The notes under the pieces are model-generated. The model did not search any database. It had not been told where the DNA came from and was given only the letters and a program-made list of their open reading frames with translations. A stretch of DNA of 64,000 nt from Sphingosinithalassobacter tenebrarum (lineage in GTDB: Bacteria > Pseudomonadota > Alphaproteobacteria > Sphingomonadales > Sphingomonadaceae). Each line of letters starts with the position of its first letter. The stretch's first letter is position 1. Positions 9,371-18,443 of the stretch are shown here, piece after piece. Where the stretch lies: assembly GCF_011057975.1 (NCBI RefSeq), contig NZ_CP049109.1, positions 3,255,001 through 3,319,000 of the forward strand. The letters are read 5' to 3'. The position numbers and the translations under genes were made by a program.

Positions 9371-10070
9371 GGCCACCATTATGGACGCGACACGCGCGCC
9401 GCGGGCAGCGGACGACACCGAACGTGCGAGCTTCGATCCGATCAAGCTGGTGATTTTCGATTTCGACGGCACGCTGTCGGACAGCGGCGAGTGGTTCCTG
9501 TCGGTCGTCGACGAGCTCGCCAAGCGCTTCAAATTCCGCACCGTCACCGATGACGAGGTCGAGATGCTGCGCCATCGCTCGACGCGCGACGTGATCCAGT
9601 ATCTGGGCATCCCCAACTGGAAGCTGCCGTTCATCGCCCGCTATGTCCGCAAGCTCGTCTACAAGCGGCACTATGAATTTCACTTGTTCCCCGGCGTTGG
9701 CGAGATGCTCGACCGGCTGCGCAAGACCGACATGCGCATCGCGCTGGTGACGTCGAACGCCGAACCCAATGTCCGCGCGATCCTGGGCGAGGAAAACGCG
9801 TCGAAGATCGAAATCTTCTCCTGCGGCTCCTCGCTCTACGGCAAGGCGCCCAAATTCCGCCGCGTGGTGAAGCGCGCGGGGCTGGCGCCGCGCCAGGTGC
9901 TGGCGGTAGGCGACGAAACCCGCGACGTCGACGCCGCACGCGAAGTCGGCATGCGCGCCGGATCGGTGCTCTGGGGCTATGCCAGCGAAACCGCGCTGGC
10001 CGGTGTCGCGCCGGACGTAACCTTCCGCACCACCGAAGAAATCGTCGAATATGTGAGCATGAACCGGTGA
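9363..10070 (+). CDS. HAD-superfamily hydrolase (phosphoglycolate phosphatase-like)
   Basis: 235 residues from ATG 9363; ATG 9351 or 9381 are possible alternatives. The HAD motifs are IFDFDGTLSDSG (nucleophile Asp), ALVTSNAE (motif II) and VGDETRDVDAA (motif IV). A helical cap of subclass I type lies between motifs I and II. The enzyme hydrolyses a small phosphorylated metabolite in the cytoplasm; the substrate cannot be inferred. It overlaps the CDF gene upstream and ends in GTGA, sharing 4 bp with the esterase start. Confidence 0.87.
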   Translation: MSEATIMDATRAPRAADDTERASFDPIKLVIFDFDGTLSDSGEWFLSVVDELAKRFKFRTVTDDEVEMLRHRSTRDVIQYLGIPNWKLPFIARYVRKLVYKRHYEFHLFPGVGEMLDRLRKTDMRIALVTSNAEPNVRAILGEENASKIEIFSCGSSLYGKAPKFRRVVKRAGLAPRQVLAVGDETRDVDAAREVGMRAGSVLWGYASETALAGVAPDVTFRTTEEIVEYVSMNR

Positions 10071-11260
10071 CGCGGCTGGCGGCGTTGTTCGCGACGCTGC
10101 TGCTGCTCGCACCCTTGTCTGTTGCGGCGCAATCGGGCGCTGCAGGACGAAGCATCTCGGAATATCGTGAAGCGAGCCCCGCCGCCCGCGACGCGCGCAT
10201 CGCCGAAATGCTGTCCGAGCTGCCGGGCGGCACCCCCGCGATCGACGCGGAGAGCGGCGAAGTCACGTTTTTCTACCTTGCCGAGACGCCCGACACATCG
10301 GTGTCGGTGCGCGGCGATTTCACGCCGAGCGCTCCGATGCGGTTCGACTGGAGCGAAACGGGCGTAGCGATGATGCCGGTGGTGCCGGGCGGGCGGCTGT
10401 TCGCGCTCACCCGGACCTTCGAGGCGGATGCGCGGATCGATTACCAGCTTGTCGTCAACGGCAAAGCGCAAGTCGATCCCGGCAATATCCGCAATCGCGA
10501 CGGCGGGATATACGGTCAGACGTCCGAGCTGGTGATGCCCGGCTATGACGAACCGGGCTTGTCCGTCGCGTGGAACGCACCGCCAAAGGGTCGGTTCGAA
10601 ACCGTTTCGGGCGATGTCCTGCATGGTCCCAGGGCGCGCGTCTATCTGCCCGAAGGCTATGATCCGGCGCGGCGCTATCCGGTAATCTATGTGCCCGACG
10701 GCGCGGCCTGGGACAGCTATTTCCATTTCGGGCAGACGCTCGACACGCTAATTTCGGCGGGGCGGATGGCGCCGGCGATCGCGGTGCTGATGGACGCGCC
10801 GCCCGATCGCAGCCGCTTCTACGGCTATGGCGCGCAGGATTATCTCGACTATGTCAGCGCCGTCGTCGCCTGGGTTGATGGGCATTATCCGACGATCCGG
10901 GACCGCGCTGCCCGCGCGCATCTCGGCACGTCGGCGGGCGGGCGCGCGGCACTGCACGCGGGCTATGCACTGCCCGACACCTTCGGCCTGATCGGGATGA
11001 TGTCGCCGTCCTTCCGGGCTCCCGAAGGCGTGACGCCGCCCGATCTGGAAGAGCCCAGCCCCTTTCCCGAAGGCACCCGATTCTGGGTCAGCTCGGGCAG
11101 CTATGAGCGCCGCATCGACGAAAGCGCGCGCAAGGCCGCCGCGCTGCTGACCGAACGCGGATACGATGTGACGACGCACTACACCCATGAAGGCCATTCG
11201 CTAGCCACCTGGCGCAACATGCTGCCCGATCTGCTCGAGACCTTCTTCCCGCCCGATTAG
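10067..11260 (+). CDS. Secreted esterase (enterochelin esterase/EstD-like)
   Basis: 397 residues starting at GTG 10067 inside a GTGA overlap. Residues 1-22 form a signal peptide ending VAAQ. An early-set/CBM48-like N-terminal region (FFYLAETPDTSVSVRGDF, residues 65-82) precedes an alpha/beta hydrolase of the Fes/esterase D type: ARVYLPEGYDP, then the nucleophile elbow GTSAGG, and a late histidine in HEGHSLATWR. Likely a periplasmic ester hydrolase. A siderophore substrate is possible by family, but no iron genes are nearby. Confidence 0.85.
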   Translation: MTRLAALFATLLLLAPLSVAAQSGAAGRSISEYREASPAARDARIAEMLSELPGGTPAIDAESGEVTFFYLAETPDTSVSVRGDFTPSAPMRFDWSETGVAMMPVVPGGRLFALTRTFEADARIDYQLVVNGKAQVDPGNIRNRDGGIYGQTSELVMPGYDEPGLSVAWNAPPKGRFETVSGDVLHGPRARVYLPEGYDPARRYPVIYVPDGAAWDSYFHFGQTLDTLISAGRMAPAIAVLMDAPPDRSRFYGYGAQDYLDYVSAVVAWVDGHYPTIRDRAARAHLGTSAGGRAALHAGYALPDTFGLIGMMSPSFRAPEGVTPPDLEEPSPFPEGTRFWVSSGSYERRIDESARKAAALLTERGYDVTTHYTHEGHSLATWRNMLPDLLETFFPPD

Positions 11261-11574
11261 TCCAGATGCACCGCCAGCCATACGCTCGGCGCATCGGGAT
11301 CGGTCCAGGTCACCCAATGCGGCGTGCCGCGCGGGATCCATAGCCAGTCACCGGGTGCCAGTGCTCGCTCCGCCGCGTCCGCGATCCGCAACCGCGCGGT
11401 GCCGGAGAGCAACACCACCCATTCGTCGGCATCCTGCACCATCGGCGCGTCTTCGGGCGTCGCCTGCCCCTGCGAAACGATCCGCTCGATCCGCACGCCG
11501 GGACGGGCGAGCAATTCGGTGAAGACTTCCCCGGTTGTCGCCGAGGGAAGGCCGCTGAACAAATTATCGGACAT
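11257..11574 (-). CDS. Small cupin-domain protein
   Basis: 105 residues. A single cupin beta-barrel with the pattern [13 protein letters not shown] and [15 protein letters not shown], metal ligands presumably from the H and D/E positions. Likely function unknown; many such cupins are small-molecule isomerases, dioxygenases or sensors. ATG 11574 is preferred because AGGAG lies 9 nt upstream; an in-frame ATG at 11595 would extend it by 7 residues. It is convergent with the esterase (4 bp overlap) and divergent from tgt. Confidence 0.8.
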   Translation of the reverse strand: MSDNLFSGLPSATTGEVFTELLARPGVRIERIVSQGQATPEDAPMVQDADEWVVLLSGTARLRIADAAERALAPGDWLWIPRGTPHWVTWTDPDAPSVWLAVHLD

Positions 11575-11630
11575 CGCCCGCATCTCCTGCGCCATTTGCT
11601 TCGCCTGTCCTACGCACTAAGGAGCGGCGC

Positions 11631-12770
11631 GTGAGCAAGCCCCGTTTCCAATTCACCATTAGCGCCACCGACGGCAAGGCGCGCACCGGCAGCATCGCGA
11701 TGCGGCGCGGCGATATTCGCACGCCCGCCTTCATGCCGGTCGGCACCGCCGCGACGGTCAAGGCGATGAAGCCGCAGGACGTGCGCGCATCGGGCGCCGA
11801 CATCATCCTCGGCAACACCTATCATCTGATGCTGCGCCCCACCGCCGAGCGAGTCGCGCGGCTGGGCGGGCTCCATGATTTCATGGGGTGGGACCGGCCG
11901 ATCCTGACCGACAGCGGCGGCTATCAGGTGATGAGCCTTTCGGAGCTGACCAAACGCAGCGAGGAAGGCATCACCTTCAAGTCGCATCTCGACGGATCGC
12001 GGCATCTGCTCAGCCCCGAAAGGTCTATGGAGATCCAGCGGCTGCTCGGTTCGGACATCGTGATGGCGTTCGACGAACTGGTGCCGACCACCTCCACCCG
12101 CGACGTGCAGGCGGCCGCGATGGAGCGATCGATGCGCTGGGCGAAGCGCAGCCGCGATGGATTCGATTCCGGGCGCGAGCATGCCGAACGCTCGGCGCTG
12201 TTCGGCATCCAGCAGGGCGCGCTGGACGAAGAGCTGCGCAAGGCGAGCGCCGACGCGCTGCGCGATATCGGGTTCGACGGCTATGCCATCGGCGGACTCG
12301 CGGTCGGCGAAGGCCAGGAAGCGATGTTCGGCGTGCTCGATTACGCACCGGGCCAGCTCGATGCTGCGAAGCCGCGCTATCTGATGGGCGTGGGCAAGCC
12401 CGATGACATTGTCGGCGCGGTCGAGCGCGGCGTAGACATGTTCGATTGCGTGCTGCCTACGCGATCGGGAAGGACGGGGCAGGCGTTCACCCGCGAAGGA
12501 CCGGTCAATATCCGCAACGCCAAATTCGGCGAGGATCAGGGGCCGCTCGATTCGGCCTGCGGCTGTCCGGTGTGCGGCAAATGGAGCCGCGCATATCTCC
12601 ACCATCTCGTCCGCGCGGGCGAGATATTGGGGGCGATGCTGATGACCGAGCACAACCTCTGGTTCTATCAGGCGCTGATGGCCGATCTGCGCGCGGCGAT
12701 TTCGGACGGACGGCTGAGCGCATTCGCCGACGATTTCCGTACGCGATATTATGGTGGGCGGACGCAATAG
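11631..12770 (+). CDS. tgt: tRNA-guanine transglycosylase
   Basis: 379 residues, GTG start with GGAG 8 nt upstream. Tgt exchanges guanine 34 of GUN-anticodon tRNAs for preQ1, the step before QueA. Visible landmarks are NTYHLMLRP, the active-site [12 protein letters not shown], the second active-site region near [14 protein letters not shown], and the zinc ligands Cys310, Cys312, Cys315 and His341. It acts on tRNA in the cytoplasm. Confidence 0.97.
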   Translation: MSKPRFQFTISATDGKARTGSIAMRRGDIRTPAFMPVGTAATVKAMKPQDVRASGADIILGNTYHLMLRPTAERVARLGGLHDFMGWDRPILTDSGGYQVMSLSELTKRSEEGITFKSHLDGSRHLLSPERSMEIQRLLGSDIVMAFDELVPTTSTRDVQAAAMERSMRWAKRSRDGFDSGREHAERSALFGIQQGALDEELRKASADALRDIGFDGYAIGGLAVGEGQEAMFGVLDYAPGQLDAAKPRYLMGVGKPDDIVGAVERGVDMFDCVLPTRSGRTGQAFTREGPVNIRNAKFGEDQGPLDSACGCPVCGKWSRAYLHHLVRAGEILGAMLMTEHNLWFYQALMADLRAAISDGRLSAFADDFRTRYYGGRTQ

Positions 12771-12806
12771 CTTGCGGGCTTAGGAAAAGCCTGCTTGGTT
12801 TCGCGG

Positions 12807-13226
12807 ATGGAACAGCTTTCGCCTGCCTATTTCTCTGCAATCGCGACGCAGACGGGCAACATCGCGGCGTTTCTGGGCGGTTTCGCCGCCACCTATCTCG
12901 CGACGCTGCTGACGCTGACCAAGCCGAGCCGGATCGCGAGCATCACGATCGGTTGCGCGGCGATCGCGGCGATCTGCTTTATCATCAGTGTCGCGGCAGC
13001 GACGACTCTGGTCGCGATGCTGCATCCCGAAGCACCGGCGCATATAGCCGATAACGGCGTGCTGCTTCCGCGCGTGCTGATGGCGCTGCCCTTCGCTTTG
13101 GGCATGTGCGCGCTGCTCGGCAGCATCGGCGCGAGCGGGTGGCTGCGCTCTCGCCGCACCGGCTGGACAACCAGCATTGCGGCCGGCATCGGCCTGGTGG
13201 CCATCCTGCCGCTGATTGTCGGCTGA
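12807..13226 (+). CDS. Small membrane protein, unknown function
   Basis: 139 residues from ATG 12807. A TTG at 12795 with AGGA 9 nt upstream is an alternative and would add four residues. Four hydrophobic segments are visible (about residues 14-33, 43-65, 88-107 and 118-137). No catalytic motif is recognised. It sits 36 bp after tgt and may be read through from it, but no functional link is evident. Confidence 0.7.
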   Translation: MEQLSPAYFSAIATQTGNIAAFLGGFAATYLATLLTLTKPSRIASITIGCAAIAAICFIISVAAATTLVAMLHPEAPAHIADNGVLLPRVLMALPFALGMCALLGSIGASGWLRSRRTGWTTSIAAGIGLVAILPLIVG

Positions 13227-13361
13227 CCCGGATATTACGTTAACCATCAAGTGTTTCGCGACAGGACAGCGCAAAATGCAGGGGCGCGGCGCGGCATGAA
13301 TTGGGCTATCGACTCGCTGCGGCGCACGTCCTTGCGCCGCCTGTTCAGTCGAGGATGAGCC

Positions 13362-14381
13362 ATGTTCTGGCGCCGGTTCACACGCATGCAGACGCGCGGC
13401 ATTGCCGCCGCGCTGCTCGTGTCGCTCGCCGGCGCTGGATTTTCGGCGCAGGCGCTTGCTCCCCAGGGGCCGGGCGCCGCCGACGAAGCCCCTGCCCCCA
13501 CCGGCTACGAAGCCGAGGACCATTTTCCCGGCGCCGCCTATTTCACTGCGATCGACGACAGCGGCACCGTATCCGCTGCAGGTACAACCGGAACGAATGA
13601 CCTGCCCGACCTGCCCATCCCGGCAGGGCCCGCCGATGACGGCACCGTGATCGCGGCAGCCCCCTTTCCCCGGGCGGGAAGCGCCACCGATCGCAGCCGC
13701 GCGCTGCAATGCCTGACCGACGCCATCTACTATGAAGCAGCCAATGAACCCGATGCGGGGCAACGCGCGGTGGCGCAGGTCGTGCTCAATCGCGTGCGCC
13801 ATCCCGCCTTTCCCGCGACGGTGTGCGGGGTGGTGTTTCAGGGGTCGGAAAAACCCGGCTGCCAGTTCAGCTTCGCCTGCGACGGCTCGATGGCGCGCGG
13901 ACGTGCCCGCGCCGCATGGGATCGGGCCGAGCGAGTCGCCAAGTCGGCGCTGGACGGCAGCGTGTTCGCGCCGGTGGGGCTGGCGACGCACTATCATACC
14001 CATGCCGTCACGCCGTCCTGGAATCGCAAGCTGGTGATGACCGGCGTGTTCGGCGCGCATTTCTTCCATCGCTGGCAAGGCGGCTGGGGCACGTCGGCGG
14101 CGTTCCACCAGCGCTATCTCGGCGGCGAGCCCGTACCCGGCCCGAAGCGCGCAGCGCCCGCGACCGAACCGGCCGCCTCGGCGGCGCCCGCGCCGGTGCC
14201 TTCGCCCGATCCGGTGCGCAGTGCAGCGCAGACGCCGCGCGAAAATATCCGGTCGCGCTATGCGGAAAGCGGCACGCCGCGCGATATCGCGCGCGCCGCC
14301 GCCCGCCCCGCCGAAGCGCCGGGCCTGCCCGAATCGACGATCCTCGATCGCTGGAAAGGCACCGGCCAGCCGATCCGCTGA
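13362..14381 (+). CDS. SleB/CwlJ-type cell wall hydrolase
   Basis: 339 residues with an N-terminal signal or anchor (residues 10-32). The Hydrolase_2 (SleB) domain lies at about residues 108-235: CLTDAIYYEAANEP with the putative catalytic Glu, VAQVVLNRVRHPAFP, CQFSFACDG and ATHYHTHAVTPSW. Members act as lytic transglycosylases or amidases on peptidoglycan. The C-terminal 100 residues are proline/alanine rich and low complexity. A CGTTAACCAT motif, a possible CtrA half-site, lies 115 bp upstream of the start. Confidence 0.9.
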   Translation: MFWRRFTRMQTRGIAAALLVSLAGAGFSAQALAPQGPGAADEAPAPTGYEAEDHFPGAAYFTAIDDSGTVSAAGTTGTNDLPDLPIPAGPADDGTVIAAAPFPRAGSATDRSRALQCLTDAIYYEAANEPDAGQRAVAQVVLNRVRHPAFPATVCGVVFQGSEKPGCQFSFACDGSMARGRARAAWDRAERVAKSALDGSVFAPVGLATHYHTHAVTPSWNRKLVMTGVFGAHFFHRWQGGWGTSAAFHQRYLGGEPVPGPKRAAPATEPAASAAPAPVPSPDPVRSAAQTPRENIRSRYAESGTPRDIARAAARPAEAPGLPESTILDRWKGTGQPIR

Positions 14382-14393
14382 TCGTGCCAGACG

Positions 14394-14425
14394 AAAACGG
14401 GCCCCGCCGTTTCCGGCGAGGCCCG
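14394..14425 (-). terminator. Intrinsic terminator for the minus-strand gene at 14448
   Basis: Read on the minus strand, a long GC hairpin with an 11-bp interrupted stem and a GAAA loop is followed by TTTTCG. It sits 22 bp after the stop of the gene at 14448-14846 and between two convergent genes, so it may stop both transcripts. Confidence 0.7.
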
Positions 14426-14447
14426 GTCAGGAGCCGGTCGGGGAGGA

Positions 14448-14846
14448 TTACCGGCGGTTGTTCTGATAGCCACGGCGATCATGATCGCGCCGGGTCTGCG
14501 CATCGTGGCGTTCGGCACGGATCATCCGCGACAGACGGTCGAAACGCTGATCGAGATCCAGGCGCTCCGCGCGGGTCAGGCGATTGCCGCTGCGGCGGTA
14601 GCGCTGTTCGAGCCGTTCCAGATTGCCGAACACGCGGCGCAGGTTCGCGGCCTCGGCGCGGGTCAGCGATCCGTTGCGAACACCGACATTGATGCGCCGT
14701 TCCAGATTGGCCTGACGCTGGTTGATGTTGATCCAGCGTTCGGGCGCGGGCGCCGCGCTGGGGGCTGCCGGGGCGGCAATGGCAGTGGCGGGAACCGTGG
14801 CGGCGAACATGCCCAGGCCGGCGGCGGCGATCAGAAGCTTTTTCAT
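14448..14846 (-). CDS. Secreted basic helical protein, unknown
   Basis: 132 residues from ATG 14846, preceded by TTAGGAGTGTAACG. Residues 1-25 form a signal peptide. The mature part is arginine-rich and helical, with repeated Asn-Leu-Arg/Gln segments such as QRQANLERRI and NLERLEQRYR, and ends DRRGYQNNRR. A role as a small periplasmic, nucleic-acid- or metal-responsive protein cannot be shown. Similar small secreted arginine-rich proteins are common in sphingomonads. A terminator hairpin follows its stop. Confidence 0.75.
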   Translation of the reverse strand: MKKLLIAAAGLGMFAATVPATAIAAPAAPSAAPAPERWININQRQANLERRINVGVRNGSLTRAEAANLRRVFGNLERLEQRYRRSGNRLTRAERLDLDQRFDRLSRMIRAERHDAQTRRDHDRRGYQNNRR

Positions 14847-15067
14847 CGTTACACTCCTAAAGAACATTCAGGGCCGACCATCGCGGCCTCGAAACCAGTT
14901 ATGGGAGTGGCTTGTCGCGAAGCTGTGCCATGCTTCGTACGAAAGTGTCACAATCTGTCACCACGCGGCGCACTTCGTTCATCTTCGGGAATTTTCGCGG
15001 GCAAACCGCCGTGCCGCCGCCAACCCGTCTATAATGCAAACCAGGTGTTGCCTTACGGAGAAGTGGC

Positions 15068-15364
15068 GTGGCGCGTTTCGATATCGACAGCCTGGACGAA
15101 GTGATCCACGGCCGCATGCGGCTGGGCATCATGGCCTATCTGGTCGACAGCGGCACGGCAGATTTCGTCGAGCTGAAACAGCATCTGCGCGCGACGCAGG
15201 GCAATCTTTCGATCCATCTGCGCAAGCTGGAAGACGCCGGATTCATCGCGATCGAAAAGCGCATCGTCGACCGCAAGCCGCTGACCCGCGCAAGACTGAG
15301 CGCGCGCGGACGCAAGGCATTCGGCAACTATATCCAGGCGCTGGGGCGCGTGATCGCGCCGTAA
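15068..15364 (+). CDS. Winged-helix DNA-binding regulator
   Basis: 98 residues, GTG start with GGAG 7 nt upstream. The whole protein is one winged-helix domain of the MarR/ArsR-like type: residues 16-30 RMRLGIMAYLVDSG, helix-turn-helix FVELKQHLRATQGNLSIHLRKLEDAGFI, wing IEKRIVDRKPLTRARLSARG. Proteins of this exact layout usually repress their own neighbourhood. The 221 bp to the divergent secreted-protein gene at 14846 is the obvious place for an operator. Ligand unknown. Confidence 0.88.
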   Translation: MARFDIDSLDEVIHGRMRLGIMAYLVDSGTADFVELKQHLRATQGNLSIHLRKLEDAGFIAIEKRIVDRKPLTRARLSARGRKAFGNYIQALGRVIAP

Positions 15365-15421
15365 ACGCCGTCCCGAAACCCAACCTCCGTCACCCTGAAC
15401 GCGTTTGGTGCACAGGCAGCC

Positions 15422-17086
15422 CTAGGCCGTTTCCAGCAGCCGCTCCGCCTGCGCGCGCGCTTCGTCGGTGATTTCGGCACCCGAGAGCATGCGGGCGATT
15501 TCCTCGCGGCGCTGCTCGGCGTCGAGCGGCGTCACCCCGGTGCGCGTCACGGTGCCGTCATGGCTCTTGGCGATCAGCAGGTGATGGCTGCCGCGCGCGG
15601 CGACCTGCGGGCTGTGCGTCACGACCAGCAGTTGCGAAGTGCCGGCCAGCCGGGCCAGCCGCTCGCCGATCGCGCTCGCCACCGCGCCGCCGACGCCGCG
15701 ATCGATTTCGTCGAAAATCAGAGTCGCCGCCCCGCCCTCTTCGGCCAGCGCGACCTTGAGCGAGAGGATAAAGCGCGACAATTCGCCGCCCGACGCGATC
15801 TTGATCAGCGGCGCGAACGGAGCCCCGGGATTGGTCGAGATCTCGAATTCGACGCGGTCCATGCCGCCCGCGCCCCATTGTTCGGGCGGCAATTCGGCAA
15901 CCACGGTGCGGAACCGCGCGGCATCGAGCTTGAGCGGCTTCAGCTCCGCCGCAACCGCCGCATCGAGCCGCTTCGCCGCCTTGACGCGATCGTCAGACAA
16001 TCGGGTCGCGGCCTTTTCATAAGCGGCGCGGGCTTCGGCGAGCGCCTTTTCGAGTTTGCCGATGCCCGCCCCGCCGCTTTCCAGCCGGTCGAGCTTCGCG
16101 CCGAGTTCCTCGGTCAGTTCGGAAAGATCATCCGGCTGGACGCGATGCTTGCGCGCCAGCCCGCGCAGATCGAACAACCGCGCCTCGTCGGCCTCCAGCG
16201 CGGCGGGATCGAAGGCAAGTGCATCGGCGGCGGTATCGACATGCTCCTGCGAGGCGGACGCTTCGATGATCGCGCGATCGACCGCGGCCAGTGCTTCGGC
16301 CAGCGCCTCATGGTCTTCGGAGACACGCTCGAGGATGCGCGCCGCCTGCCGCAGCCGGGTGAGCGCGCCATCGGAGCCGTCGAGCAGATCGGCGACGGAT
16401 TGCAGATCGCCCGCGATCTTCTCGCCCCGCTGCATCGTCGCACGGCGTTCGGCAAGCTGCGCCTCCTCGCCCGGCTCGGGCCCCAGCGCTCGCAGTTCGG
16501 AAACGGCATGTTCAAGCCATTCGCGATCGCGCTCCGCGCTCTCCTGTTCCTCGCGCGCTTGTGCCAGCACGGCTTCGGCATCGCGCCACGCACGATGCGC
16601 GGCCGCCGCCGGACCTGTATCGCAACGCCCATAGACATCGAGCAGCGCGCGATGGCCGCGCGGGTTGAGCAGCCCGCGATCGTCATGCTGGCCGTGGATC
16701 TCGACCAGATACGGCGCCAGATCGCGCAGCAGCCCTGCCGAGGCGGGTTGATCGTTGACGAAGGCCCGGCTGCCGCCATCGGCCTTGACCAGGCGGCGGA
16801 TGATCAGCGGCTCGCCCGGCTCCATCTCCAGCCCGTTTTCGGCCATCAGATCGGCGACTCCCGCAGCGCGCGGTGACAGCTCGAAACTGGCGGTGACCAC
16901 TGCCTGCTTCGCGCCCTGACGCACCAGTCCGCTGTCGCCGCGCGCGCCCAGCGCCAGCCCCAGCGCATCGAGCAGGATCGACTTGCCCGCCCCGGTTTCG
17001 CCGGTGAGCACGCCGAGACCCGCGCCGAACTCAAGGTCCAGCGCCTCGATCAGCACCACGTCACGGATGGATAACGCCGTCAGCAT
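15422..17086 (-). CDS. recN: DNA repair protein RecN
   Basis: 554 residues. An SMC-like ATPase that acts in double-strand break repair. The Walker A GETGAGKS is near residue 33; two long charged coiled-coil arms occupy about residues 150-365; the C-terminal half has the ABC signature GGELSRFILSLK and Walker B LIFDEIDRGVGG, followed by VVTHSPQVA. It lies downstream of bamD on the same strand with a 52-bp gap, the usual bamD-recN order in alphaproteobacteria. No LexA-like box is evident in the gap. Confidence 0.97.
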   Translation of the reverse strand: MLTALSIRDVVLIEALDLEFGAGLGVLTGETGAGKSILLDALGLALGARGDSGLVRQGAKQAVVTASFELSPRAAGVADLMAENGLEMEPGEPLIIRRLVKADGGSRAFVNDQPASAGLLRDLAPYLVEIHGQHDDRGLLNPRGHRALLDVYGRCDTGPAAAAHRAWRDAEAVLAQAREEQESAERDREWLEHAVSELRALGPEPGEEAQLAERRATMQRGEKIAGDLQSVADLLDGSDGALTRLRQAARILERVSEDHEALAEALAAVDRAIIEASASQEHVDTAADALAFDPAALEADEARLFDLRGLARKHRVQPDDLSELTEELGAKLDRLESGGAGIGKLEKALAEARAAYEKAATRLSDDRVKAAKRLDAAVAAELKPLKLDAARFRTVVAELPPEQWGAGGMDRVEFEISTNPGAPFAPLIKIASGGELSRFILSLKVALAEEGGAATLIFDEIDRGVGGAVASAIGERLARLAGTSQLLVVTHSPQVAARGSHHLLIAKSHDGTVTRTGVTPLDAEQRREEIARMLSGAEITDEARAQAERLLETA

Positions 17087-17138
17087 CGCCGACTGCTTTT
17101 ACGCGCTTGCGAGTTGCGGGAAAGCCCGAAACGCGCCC

Positions 17139-17939
17139 TCAGTTGCCGTTCGCCGCAACCAGATCGGGCGCATGCTCCTGCATGAGCTCATAAGCATGCT
17201 CATACCAGTCGCTGCCGGGATAGTTGGCGCCGAGCACTGCGGCGGTCTTTCTGGCCTCTTCGGGAATGCCGAGCGCGAGATAGGTTTCGGTGAGCCGCAT
17301 CAGCGCCTCGGGCGTGTGCGAGGTCGTCTCAAACTCCTCGACGACATGGCGGAAGCGCAGGCTGGCCGCCAGCCACTGGCCGCGCTCTTCATAGAAGCGG
17401 CCGATCTCCATCTCCTTGCCGGCGAGGTGATCGCGCAGCAGGTCGATCTTGAGCCGGGCATCTGCGGCATAATCCGATTCGGGATAGCGCCGGGCCAGTT
17501 CGCCAAGCGCATCGAGCGCGTCCTGCGTCACCTTCTGGTCGCGCGTGACGTCGCTGATCTGCTCATACTGGCTGATGCCGATCAGATAATAGGCATAGGG
17601 CGCATCGCGATTGCCCGGATGCACCGCCAGAAAGCGCCGCGCGCCGCGAATGGCCTCGGCATAATCCTTGTTCATGTAATAGCTGAAGGCGCCCATCAGC
17701 TGGGCACGGCGCGCCCAGATCGAATAGGGATGCTGCCGCTCGACTTCGTCGAACAGCGCGGCCGCCATCTTGTACTGTCCGCGGTCGAGCCGCTCCTTCG
17801 CCGCCGAATAGAGCGTCCCCACGTCGCGCGCGACATAAGGCGTATCCGGCCGCCCCTTGCCGCCTGCGCAGCCGGCAAGGGGAATGGCGACGGCGGCAAG
17901 CGTCAGAAGCGTGAACGCGCGGAACATTCGAATATGCAT
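17139..17939 (-). CDS. bamD: Outer-membrane assembly lipoprotein BamD
   Basis: 266 residues. The lipobox LAGC puts the lipidated cysteine at residue 24. The remainder is five tetratricopeptide-like repeats, for example LYSAAKERLDRGQYKMAAALFDEV and FSYYMNKDYAEAIRGARRFL. BamD is an essential periplasmic subunit of the BAM complex that inserts beta-barrel proteins into the outer membrane. ATG 17939 and ATG 17927 are both possible starts; they differ only before the signal peptide. recN follows on the same strand. Confidence 0.95.
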   Translation of the reverse strand: MHIRMFRAFTLLTLAAVAIPLAGCAGGKGRPDTPYVARDVGTLYSAAKERLDRGQYKMAAALFDEVERQHPYSIWARRAQLMGAFSYYMNKDYAEAIRGARRFLAVHPGNRDAPYAYYLIGISQYEQISDVTRDQKVTQDALDALGELARRYPESDYAADARLKIDLLRDHLAGKEMEIGRFYEERGQWLAASLRFRHVVEEFETTSHTPEALMRLTETYLALGIPEEARKTAAVLGANYPGSDWYEHAYELMQEHAPDLVAANGN

Positions 17940-18073
17940 AAAGGCGTTCTTAGCCGAGCCGTGGCGCGGCGAACAACATCTTTCGCGACGAGCCGATCGC
18001 TCGTGCGATCCGAGGCGTTCGGCCGATCATGGCGCCAGCGGCGGCCACGGACCGAGGCACGCTCGCTTTCGTG

Positions 18074-18295
18074 TCAGAAAAGGCCCCAGGTAAGCAACAG
18101 CCGACCACCGCTGAGCACCGCGACCAGAATATTGAGATTGCGCCCGGAATTGCTGTCGGACAGCACCCCCAGCGCAATACCGACTACCGCGATCGGAAAC
18201 ACGATCCAGTTGATCAGCGAAATGATCGGGATGATCCCGATGATCGCAAGCACAAGGCCGACCACGCCGACCAGAAGGGACAGGATGTTCAACAT
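18074..18295 (-). CDS. Small double-spanning membrane protein
   Basis: 73 residues from ATG 18295, with AGGGA 3 nt upstream. An upstream start at 18340 adds 15 residues with no ribosome-binding site. Two long hydrophobic stretches (residues 1-19 and 21-44) are followed by LSDSNSGRNLN and a third apolar end. Similar DUF-type proteins of this size are common in sphingomonads. No function is recognised. Confidence 0.65.
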   Translation of the reverse strand: MLNILSLLVGVVGLVLAIIGIIPIISLINWIVFPIAVVGIALGVLSDSNSGRNLNILVAVLSGGRLLLTWGLF

Positions 18296-18443
18296 GGTCC
18301 CTAGATAGGACACACAGGGTGTGTTGGCAATATAAAACACCCGCGCTGGCGACTATTCTGCCGCAGCTTCGTCCGGCAGGCGCATCCTTCCCAACCGAAC
18401 CTTAACCCTTGAGCGGCACAAGGTCGGCAAACGGAGTTCGGTC

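Noticed and set aside
15388..15412. GTCACCCTGAACG near the recN end, like the left end of family D
   Set aside because: Only about 13 bases match and no right arm is present; too short to call a repeat copy.
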